A DNA stretch of 64,000 bases, taken from Platycnemis pennipes. Lineage: Eukaryota > Arthropoda > Insecta > Odonata > Platycnemididae. The notes under the pieces are model-generated. The model was not told the origin of the DNA, did not search any database, and saw only the letters and a program-made list of their open reading frames with translations. Location of the stretch: contig OW121847.1 of assembly GCA_933228895.1 (NCBI GenBank), positions 88,825,656 to 88,889,655 of the forward strand. Reading direction: 5' to 3'. Position numbers and translations under genes: made by a program. This document shows, in pieces, positions 49,101-61,100 of this stretch. Position 1 is the first letter of the stretch. Every line of letters begins with the position of its first letter.

Positions 49101-52100
49101 TGAGTGTCCGGGAGACAAATACCTATTTGCGTCCCGAGAGACGGAAAGTTTCACCTTCGTTCGGCCCTATATATACTGAAATGCAGCCAGCACTCGGGGG
49201 TGCGGCGCAGGAGATCGTTTCGGGAGTTCATTCCCGAATGTCGGGTCGGTCGACAGGAATCCGTCATAGGAAGCCGTTCTTGCTTCCTCGGTAAGATCTT
49301 AGCTTCGTTCCCACATTCCCCCCCCCTCTCTCGGTTAGGTTCATTGCACACTCCCCCACTGCTTTGTATCACATTTCTATGTGCCATAATATAAAATCTG
49401 AGAAACTCAGTGTGGTGTACTTATTCTGACCAGTCCGACGCTAAGGGCAAGAACCCATTTTTGTTGGCGTGTCGCCGCGCCTAGTAACCTCGAAGGAGGG
49501 ACGCTTGGGTGCGGGTCGGACCACGCATAACAAAGGAAAGGAGTGCTATTTACATGTTGAAAATGATACACAGTGGATCTCATGAGGAGGGAAAAAAGGA
49601 TAAGTACATAATTCTACGAAATCATGGATCACACTTTTGTTGACCAAATCAATAAGGAACTTAATGAGTTCGTCAACAATGAATAAAATATACCACCGTA
49701 AATAAGATTTTTTGTGAAGACAAGTACTGAATTAATATTCAACGGTGACATCCTTCTTTCCACGGCAAAAGCCATTGCGTCAGCTTTCTTTTATTATTTT
49801 CTCTTAGTGGACCTCACACAAACTCTTTCATTATGGTTTATTTTGAAAATAAATCCACGTACGTTTATTTTCTCGCTAGTGAATCAAAGAACATATGTGT
49901 CTAACGATGAAAAGTGAAGGAACCCATTATAAAAGGGGATCGAGGGAATCCCATCCCTTCGTCAACATGGCTATGTGAAAACATGTTCATTCTGCCAATT
50001 TCATTAAGACGAGTATATTTTGAGAGGGCAGTCGTTACATTCTGCGATAATCCTTATTCCAACCTCTCCCAACTTTCTATTTCCTCTCCAAAATGATTTC
50101 CCCGGGACTTATCGAGGACCTTACGACTCCAATATTGTAAATTAATCCTGTTACTGTACATCACACTTAAAATCACAACTATTACTGAATTGTAAAACAT
50201 TCAAATCCCCACTAACATTCATTTAATTACTCCAGTATCTTACTTATTTACAAAACAGCATAGTTACGTATTTTTTCGAAATAATATTTGTCTTAAATCC
50301 TATTATTTAGAAACATAAAAAAGTAATTTTAACAAAAATAAGAAAAGAATACAAATAATGCAAAGAAAAAATGAAACTACATGGAGCATAGGCTATAAAC
50401 ATGAAGAATATTCTTTAGAGCAAGTGAATTAAATGTGTTGGCAAATAATCAAAGGATTGCTAAATCGATCTCTTGAAGAGAATTATCATTGTACGGGTAT
50501 GCATCACTTTTAAGGACAAAAAAGAAGATGATGCGAAAAATTGGTTGTATGTTTTGTATTTTTCCAAAACGTATACACACGCGTATGCCTAGCATAAGAA
50601 TTTAGAAAAATAAGAAGTGATTGAGAAGTGAAAAGCACTACACAAAATCAGTCCTTCGTCAACATGGCTATGTGAAAACATGTTCATTCTGCCAATTTCA
50701 TTAAGACGAGTATATTTTGAGAGGGCAGTCGTTACCCGTGGATTTTGAATGACAAGGACTTTTATGACGTTGTTTGAATTCAATCTTGACTACTTAATAG
50801 TTTTACCTTGATACTAATTTTAAATGTAGAGGTTTTTATGTGATTTTTCCACTGCGATAACCTTGATAAAATTTCCAGATCGAGCTTAAGGTGTCTTATT
50901 AAAATAAATCAATTTTTTTTCTATCATCTTTTTCAAATTACTTTGCCACTAACCTGAACAGGTTCCCATCCAAACGTCGATGGCTTTTATATAACTGACT
51001 TGCGGTAAACCACTTTGTATTCCTGTAAAGAAAAAATATCCATCACCATTAGCCAATATTTTAAAGGAGAACCGGTTTTTGAGTGAAACAATAAAAACGC
51101 TTGTTTTCATAACGACCAGCTCAGTTTCTTTCATTGGAAAATAGTTACCATTAACCTAAGAACTCAAGTTATTTTACACGTGGAATTCAGCGGGTAGTTT
51201 ATTATATACGCATAAGGTACAATGTTTCGTACCTATATTAATACCTCACTGAGTCATGATCCTTTATTGAAAGAAAAGAAAACATTTTTTTAAATTAAGG
51301 CACAATATTTTCCCGTAAAATTACACTGAAATAAATATTTAGTTATAAATCTGTTACTTATACCATTATTTTTAACGTAAATGTTTTACCCGAGGATTGA
51401 GAGGAGACGGCCAGGAGGGTGGTGACTCCCAAAGTGGTTCGCCCGGGAACCGAATCGACGTCCATCCAGAAGGAAACCCAAGAGATGACCACGATGAGAA
51501 GCGTGGGCAGATAGCTCTGCACCAAGTGAAACCCGACAGATCTACTCAGATAGAATTCCGCCACAAGGCAGCTGTAATTCCCTGTGAGTATAATAATATC
51601 AATAATCACACACTGATAACCTTATGATAAATTGGAATAGATAACTAATTACCGCTGATAAATTAATTTATTCCGCACATTAGTTTTAAATGAGTACGAG
51701 AAAAAGTTAGTAAATGTGAAACACAATCGTTTTTAATTATTTAACACTTTTTCTCTCACACTTCATTAGTCATTCATTTTTGAAGATATTCAAGAACAGA
51801 CTTTTTTTCTAAAATGAAACATTTTTAATTTTATCATCGCCGCAGATTGCATGGCAAAGTATTCATGTTTCAATGCATAATTAATGAAATCTACACATTG
51901 ATTACAGTGACAAATTACATCTATTATTCCGGTAGGAGTTGAAGGATCGCGACTGGTAAATAAATAGAATGACAAAATTCCCAAAACTTGTCTCTCTCAA
52001 AAATAATATGGAGAATAATCTTCAAATATGGCATAGGGGGAAACTGTCAGTGGTTGGTACAGACTTTAAGCCGAGATTCAGGAACGAGCTTACGGTAAAA

Positions 52101-55100
52101 CCTCGTAAAATTCTCCAAAGATATAATTTTAATAGTGCATAATTTGAATATAAAAGGCGTGTAACAATATTAACAGGTTAATTGGACTTTTAAACTTGCG
52201 ATATAAAATTACTGAATCTTAACAAAAGGCAAAAAAGGCATTACTAATAACGGGAATCGATACTGATATTGATAAAATCGGAAACCCTTTCGTGATACCA
52301 TCTAATCTTCGTTAAGATACTTCATAAATAAGTAAAAATGATCCAATGTAGGAGTCGGCAATTACCATTCATTCCCAGGTATTTTAACACCCGGATAAAT
52401 GCGTGGCTACGCGCGGATTATCCGTTTGCATACGTGAGCACTTTGGTGATACAATTTTTTCCCAAAATAATATCAGGGTGACCACTTGAGTGTCTCGATG
52501 AATGTTCTATTATCCTATTGAATACATTTGAATACGAGAACACGAATACTCACGTGACAAATCGAATGCTCATAATGTGATGTTATGACAGCACATATTT
52601 TAAACATCCTATTTTTGTAATTTGATGATTAATTATCTTTGTATTTTGAATATTAATTGCTTGGGTATATCTTTCTGTCTTTGCAAATTGCTGATTAATG
52701 GTTTTGTATTTTATTTAAAATATATAAGGGCAAAAAAATTGGGAAAAAGTAACCAGAAGTCTCGTGACAACCATCGTGGACGTTGGGTTGTTTATGGGAG
52801 AGCAAATGGACCGCCATGCTCAAGCAACACGCGTTTTCTTTGGTGTGTGCAATTTTCGACACCACAATGTAATGAATACTCATGTGACAACTCCATTACC
52901 TCCATAAAATCTTGGAATTCATCTGGTTTCTTCCGAGTTCCGGATACTCAAGGCACTGAGTGTGTTCGATGGCCATATGAGAGCTTTTCATCCCGTAGAG
53001 AACAGTTTTAATCATCCTTACTCTTAGGCACTTAGAGAGGATTGCTGCCAAATTAGATGTTTGGAAAATCTAAAATCTATGAATGAGTTCATACGGCATA
53101 CTTCTAGTTCAAGGATCTACCTGTACAGAATACTTCATTCTCCGTATCTGTAAACTATTAGTTTTGTCTCGAACTCTTAACTGCTTACCTCAGTCCACAT
53201 TACTTCACATGCAAAGCCGGTCAGTCTAATAGTTTTTTTTAACAAATATGCTTTTATTTTTCATGCATGGTTTATAAGGAGATCACTCACCAATTTGGAA
53301 AGACTCCTGGCAATCAGAGGCTACGATGTCCACTATTTCAAATTGCGGCATTCTGAGGCCCTTGCCCATGATCACTGGATTGGAGTTTTTCCATTCAAGC
53401 CGGAGTTCCTCGGTCGTTTTGGAAACTGTAATATTTCATAGAATTATAAAATAAAAACTTGGAAAAAATTATTGGGCGTACTAATATTTTGATGCCTTTG
53501 AAAAACACACGTTCTATTTGAGTAAGGCTAAGGCCTATCCTTAAAATACCAAACAGCTATAATGCATTATGACTACTTAGAATAATTTGTCTGCATTCAA
53601 AAGGAACTATACTTGCATATTTTACCAATGTGACTTAAATGTAGTCTGAAGAAAAATCTTAACACCCATTGAAAAAGTTCAAACCTGGACTTAAAAACCA
53701 TTTGGACGATCATCCACACATTAGCCGTTAACTAGCAGAATTAAGGTTGAAAAATACCAGAGGGAAGAGGACCATGGACTAGAACGCTATCCACTTTAAA
53801 GCATAGAAAATGTTCAGAATATTTACCATTTCGTAAGTGTCAAATTATCAAGAAAAATTCACCTCCAACAGAGATATGTAAATACGAGATATAGAGAAAC
53901 AGATAACCGTGGAGGGAGAGCACCCACTAAAGTAATGGGGGGTATCATATCATTGAAAAAACCAAAATAAGTAATTACCGAGTGCAACATTTTTTACAAT
54001 ATAAAAATATACACATGGTATACATGTTTTACAGAGCAGAAGAATCAAATCCGTTCCATCTCTACCCAATAACAGGGGATTTTTCCTCAACTTTGGCCAG
54101 GCCGATATCCCATCTTCAATATTATTTTTGAAATATTTTCCTATTTTAACTCGCGGTACATTTCCACGTGCAATGTTGAGATCCAAGTAATTTCAAGTAT
54201 AAATATACCTGAAAAGCATATATGGGACTTACAGCTAGCGACTTCCATCGTGCATATTTGGCTATCCAGAGGGAATTTTGCCAGGTCCATCATGCAGGAA
54301 AACGTCAGCTTCAATCTGAAATTACAAAAAAGGAGCAGGAATGCTAAATTCAGGCCCACGGCCGATGATAGATGGGATACGCATTGCGTCATTAAGCGAG
54401 AGAAATATTCCCAAACAAATAATTAATGGTACAGCAAAATGACCTTAATTTCTTTTGAATTCCTAAAACAGTTAATATCCAACTCATTTCGATTTCAAAA
54501 AGGGTCTCTAACGTCTCCGCCACATCGTAAACCATAAACTGCTAACTGCCGGGCGTAGCATCTGACACCAACACCAGATGGCGCCCGGAATAGCACATAA
54601 CATGCGAAAATGAGGAGCAGTTGGCTTGGTTCAGGGGTTCACGCCTGTTATCCTTTCCTCTTGCCGTAAAAGGATTCTTCCTGTACATTCCCAGGAACCA
54701 TAAGGGAAGTTTTGCAAAATTAACGATACACCCTGACTCTCTAAAACATTCCCATCCCAGGGTTAACGACTGGAAAGCTTTGTTTTGTGCTTGTTTATCA
54801 GAGCAATGCCGTCTACGTTCATTTGTTACAATTATTAGCATTTCGAATTATAATCCAAGCGAATGTTTTTCTTGTGAGGATGTCAAAATAGTGTTTCATT
54901 GAAAGTATGAACAAGAAGTTTGAATTCATGATTATACGTATTGTGAAAGCGATAAAAATAACAGAGTTACTTTCTTTGATTCTGAGACGGAGAAAGACAA
55001 ATTGAGCGTGAAATACTTTCAAACTATATACCCGTTAAAACTTGGGAATTACATATTGCGCAATTTATTTTAGAATGAAAACACCTACCATTATCGCTCC

Positions 55101-58100
55101 TTGCAACCCAATAACTCTCTATTAATGATTTCTAATATGAAGATCTTAAGGTGATTATAAAAATCAATAAAACCATTATTTAACTGCTTTCAAAGCATTA
55201 CTGCTCTACTAAATATCCGGTCCATTCAATAACTTTCCATCCTATTTACATTCAAGAACTGAAGTTACTAAACATTGGTATGAAAATGTGTACTATATCT
55301 TCCTTGACAGGTACCAAAAGTTGACATAGTCATTAGAAAAAATGTTGCTCAATCAAGAAATAACATAAAGGTTTGCCATAGTTGAATTCCATTTAATACT
55401 CCTGTTGGTGTTTGATGGGCGTAGGATGAAGTAAGGTTAAAATCCAATTCATTGCGCGCAAAGAGATACTAAAAATAAATAATAAACCATTTTACGATTG
55501 AAATTTCACTGCTGAACTATGCAGCGGGTTAAGTTGCTTAAAGAACTTTTCTAAAATAAACGATAATATTTGAAAGTCCTTCAGCTTTAATTCCCTTCAC
55601 TCAGATTTATAAGATTTAGATCATTGCTGTGAAATGTATTTCAACTGGTACTGCCCAACTATTTCACATGAAGTATTTAAAAAACGGTCATTAGGTAAAT
55701 CAGGTCTCAAGCATTATCATCACACTGCGAAATGTTAAGTAGCATAACGTGCAGGAGTTAGGGGAATATTCTCCTTAGAAATAACAGGGAACAAGAGATT
55801 GAAAAGGAGGAACTGGTATAAAAAACATCTCTCTTACTGACCTTAGCATATACAGGATACCTCCGTCCGGGTTTATCCTCACCAGGACATTAGGAACGGT
55901 GACGTACTGGAATTCGGCGTGTTTGGCATTGGGGAAGTAAACCTCTGGCTTCCAGATGGCCTTCACAAGATTGGGGTCGTTCAAATCCAGGGCCTCCGTT
56001 ATCTCAGCGTGCTTCAACCTTTCATCCTGCCACTTCTGCCTCAGGTATAAGTCCACCTCGTAGTCCTGTAAGTGTACGTCGAAAGAGGTTTCCTCCAAGA
56101 ATTTCAATGAAGCATATCTAAAGGAAACTACACGGGGGGCATTAATAAAACAGCCAAAATAATGATAATAAACCTGCATTGTTTGAAAAAAATGGTCGAT
56201 AACTAGGAGATGAATAGTAAAAAAGAACAAACCAATTAAAAAACCTACACAAACAATAAGTTATGTGTAATGAAAACCGGATATGATTTCAGCTCTTTCA
56301 AAAAATGCTACGTTAATTTGGAGTGGCCACTCAGATATGACCGTTTATTGATATAAACTTAAATAATAAGTGGCAGCTACAAAAATATTAAATCATGTAA
56401 AGTACAATATGTAAATGCTGATCATGTCATTATAATTATCACTCCACCAAATCATCGCAGGGATTTACTGACGTGGCTTAAGGCAAGATAAACTTTCATA
56501 ATTGTAACATGTGTTCTTTATTTATCCATAAATTCCATTTATATTCCCAAAATGATGTCCGTAAAGATTTTAAAACACGTTGGCGATAGAAAACTTACGA
56601 TTACAAAGAGTCTTTAACGAATCTTACTGTGGGAAAATAAATACATTAATAATATTGGGTGTTGTTTTGAACGGCATCAATGCAGCGTAAATAAAATAAT
56701 GTGATAATTTGAAAGTGCTTCAACTTCTCTTCACGTGAGAGCATATAAAGATTTAAGAAAATCACAGAAAATATATTAAATATAAATTTCCAACCAAAGC
56801 AAACTTTAAAACATTTAAATTTACCTCCAAATCACCTCCCTCAGCCATTCCAGAATGCAGTTGGAAGAAAATAATATTTAGTCTTCAAGGATTCAGGCGT
56901 TAGGACTTAATTCAACTTTGAAATTTGGATACAAATAACATTACAAAATGTAGGTACGATAAATTTAATTACCGGAAAGTATATTCTGAATTCGAAAGAA
57001 ACTCAAAGAATAATAGTTAACGGTCGAATATTCTCATTCAACCTAAGCTAGAAAAAATATGATTTTCGTGGACTGACCTCTCAAATGGGATTACTTCAAT
57101 TTAGGGATTATAGGGATTTAGACAATTTAGGGATAGGATTACTTCAGTTAGATTACCATCAAAACTACCTCATTTAACTATGTCTTAATCAAGTTTTCAA
57201 AAAAATCCGACAAGCTAAATATTTCAAGATCTTTCTTTATACACCACCATTGGCAGCCTTAAAAGAGTGTGTAGCAATCGCATCGAATTTTACTCACGAA
57301 TGCGTAAAGGCAGAAGGCATCGATACGGTAATGTAATAATGTGACGATAAGAGCGCAGAAAAGTTAAATATAATACCAAATTAAGTAATACGCTAAAACC
57401 TTAGCTTAAAAAACTTATATTACTTCCCGAATTGATTACCTCGAGAATACTTGCTAAGAAGATACCGTAGCAAACAAATGGGTGGAGTTTAAGACCAAAG
57501 ATCGGTAGACACAGGTTAAAATTTGGAAATAGCCGCAAAGAAAACGTGCCCATCCTGATTTTCCTGACTTCTGATTTTTAAGTTCAAAAATAAATGATAC
57601 TAGGGGAGATACGGATAGGCTTGTGCAATGACCGATTTTGGTCATCGATTTTCGATGAAAAAATTTCATCGAAATGCTTCAATAAAGATGGCTGTCATCG
57701 ATCATCGAATAGAGTGTACACGATGATCGATGACTATCGATGAATATCGATGATCGATGAATGTCGATGATCGATGACTGTCGATGATCGCTGAATTACG
57801 ATGATCGATGACTATCGATGATCGGTGCGGATGTCTCGGTTGGCAGTTTGATGGGACTATTAAGTGAAGATTGAATTGCGTCAAACTTATTTGAGAAGGA
57901 CAAGGCCTATTTATTAAAGAACGAAACAAGCACCAAGTTACAAACTAAGCAACGACTCTGTGGTGTAATACAATTCTCATGTCCGCATTTTCATCGGTGA
58001 GTAGATGTCGGTCGTCCAACACAACGTTCCCTGCATCGCTGAAGAACCGCTCTGACGACGTTGAAGTGGCAGGAATACTTATTTATTTACTCGCGTAGGT

Positions 58101-61100
58101 ATTTCTAAAGGCGGGGATACACATCCTTTCTGTTGCTATACCAATGTAAGACGTCCGAAGATTTGGATAAAGCTGGGATCTCCTCGTACTTGTGGAGCTC
58201 CGCCAGGAAGGGGTTGTCAGCAGTGGTAGCGTTTTTCGTGTCAGCAGCACATCACGACTGATCGACATCAATGATTCGTATCAACTCATCGCCTCATCGG
58301 CATCGATGATTCTCATCGACTCATTGCAGTCGATGGTCGATGACATTCATCGTCATCGATTTCAGTCATCGCGGTGCGATGACTGAAATCATCGTCGATG
58401 ACTTCGATTAATCGACTCATCTCACAAGCCTAGGTACTGACCAGGTCTCTTCACTGCGTTGCGAATTTTGTAAGCTACTCCGTTAGCCCTTGATGAAATG
58501 CGATGTTCATCGAACTATTCTTGTGGTTAAAAACTAACTTTTAGGATACATTAATATCAACACGAGGACTTGGACTTAGGATTGGCTAGTAAAAATATCT
58601 TGCGAGAGAAATTTTCAACAATGATTGAAATATCAACGCTCATTTTAACTCCATGCACTTGAGATCCCAAAATTTAGGGTCAAACATGCCATAAATATTC
58701 TTTCGAATAATTATATTTCGTACAATGCATTAAAAATATTCAACTATTTAGTAACTATAGGTATGCTCCAAATAGAAAAAAATATAGTCAAGCATGATCA
58801 TAAAGAGGTGATTTGGAAATATTGAAATGAAAATTAAATAGATAGTGAAATCGAATGACGTATTGATTCATTCTATAGGTTGAATTACTAGTAGATGAAG
58901 TGACGAAAAATTGCTCATGGTCTTTCAAAAGTTACAAGCATTATTTTAATCACGTAATATCTAGCCGTTTATTACACTGTAGACTTATAGTTAATAGTTT
59001 TGGTATAAAGTTATCTTATTGGACTCATTCTACCAGGCAAAATATATCTTATGCGCACATTAAATCAAGTAAACGGCTTTATTTTTTTTCCCAACAAAGC
59101 CATCTGATGTTGATGAAGATTTCTGAAACCATTCTGAATGGAAGAATTAGCTACAAAGTGCAATGCGTTTCATACATTCAAGCAGATATTTTAAAACCAC
59201 ATGCCAATTTTGTGAAAGTAGTGTGAGTAAAAATTTAATAGTAAATAAAAATCACAACTTCTAAACTAACCCCATGAATTCTACTCTACGCCAATGGCAA
59301 ATCAAAAACATTATTGTACAAAGGATAAGCCGAAAAGGCAGCATTCGAATGGCTCCAGCTCTCACCACTCAGCAAATGAGCAAATGGGCAAAAATTATAG
59401 CCAAACCACTATTATTTCGGGGCTGTAAATTATCAATGTTCATAATTGTAAAAATAAATATTCTCTAGGCTTCAAGAATACATTCACATTCCATATTTGA
59501 ATACATGCGCTAGTTGTTATGCACTAAAGAATGCACAATGAAGCATAATTACCATTTTAACCGGACTGATAGAGCCAAAACTGCGGATATACAGCTCACA
59601 TATGACAGTGGTAGCGTTATCTGCAAATAAATAGAATATTGATAGATAAGGCAAAGATTCAGTGTAAATATCATGCAATAGATTGGGAAAGTAATGAGAG
59701 AACATGAAATACATGAGGAAGGTAATTTTCTCCATTAGAGTTAAACACGCCATGATATTGGCAGTAAATTCACGTTTAGTTTACCAAACAGATAAACATG
59801 GCCATTTTAAAATAAATAGTTATAGTCTATTACAAACGTGTATAAAATAAACATAAGAAGATCGTTTGGAGCTTATAAAATACATTCAAGGCGTAAAGGA
59901 AGTCTGAAGTCATTGAATTTATTGTTTTTTTTTCAAATTTGATAAATTCTTTTATTCTCAATGGCAGAAAGCTATTCCGGGCGAATAGCCTGGGGTGACG
60001 AATCAATTTCTAAATTCATCCCTGGGGAAAGGAGACTAGGATGTAAGGGTTGAAAAGAGTCATGAGAAATTCTGTTCCCAACTATTGGCCAAAAGGTTTT
60101 TTAATAGGATTTAGGAATCTTGGAGGTGAATAAATTCTTTTTTGAAAGTTAAGCAATCGTAACCGGAATCACATCAAAAGAGTTTTGATGTGAATTTTAA
60201 TTACTTATCAATAGAAATGTGTGCGTATTTGGTTTTAGTTGCCCCAAATATATAAAATTTCTAGCACTGTTCATGATAACTCACATAAAACTCGATATCA
60301 AAGAGAAGCATTGCTCCAAAATACGGTCAACAATTACGAGAACGCGTCTTAAAAATGTTTCTGTTTCAAATATACTGCGATAACTTCCTCTCTTCATCCC
60401 TTACATATTTTCATGTTGTTATTTGAAAAATTTTTGAGAAAACTCTTTCAGATCAATATCCTTTAATCGATTCCGTAGTAATTTTCTTTATCCTCCATGT
60501 GCAGGACTTTCAATTTTTGGATAAATTTATCCCTGGGCGAGTTCACGCCCGTCTTTTTCGCGAATTATCTTCAACAAACCCCATGTGAAAAAATGTATTT
60601 TCACTTGCCCTTAAAAAGCCTAGCCCTCTGATGCAATCCACGTCTACACCGAGCAATGCGTGAGTTTGCGTAACTGCCGGCTATTATTATGCAATGAATA
60701 TTTCCTCATTCAAGAAATAATTCGAGATACCTTATGATATCAAGCAGTTGAAACCCAGAATTCCATAGCCTATGTCCAGTTCTTTTAGTATCTGGAATGA
60801 TTTACGGATCAGTATCTGGAATTTTAAGTTTATCCTAAAGTCTAGGACTTCCATAAAATTTTGGTCCAAAACAGTTTGACGGTATATACATTACGAGTAG
60901 AAAAATGTTACGCCGTGAAACATGGCGCAGGGAATATAATCCTAGTTCATCTTTAAGCATCCATACTGATAAATATTTGAAAGTATCACCATTTGTTCAT
61001 TGTTCATTTCGAATATTTTAGCACCGCTGGCAACGACTCAATTGAGCTTTATGCCAGAGACTCAATCATTGGTCTTCTTTTTTCATAGCATTTACAGTTT

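Noticed and set aside
52622..53011. 129-codon plus-strand frame inside the channel intron
   Set aside because: No similarity recognised; AT-rich start and mixed composition fit a chance frame in a long intron.
56066..56230. In-frame upstream extension of the channel exon at 55842-56065
   Set aside because: A good acceptor (CTTACAG) sits at the point where family similarity begins, and only that start is in phase with the exon at 59553.
57690..57830. CRISPR-like or satellite array of ATCGATGA words
   Set aside because: Irregular spacing and position just inside hAT termini; better explained as subterminal transposase-binding repeats.
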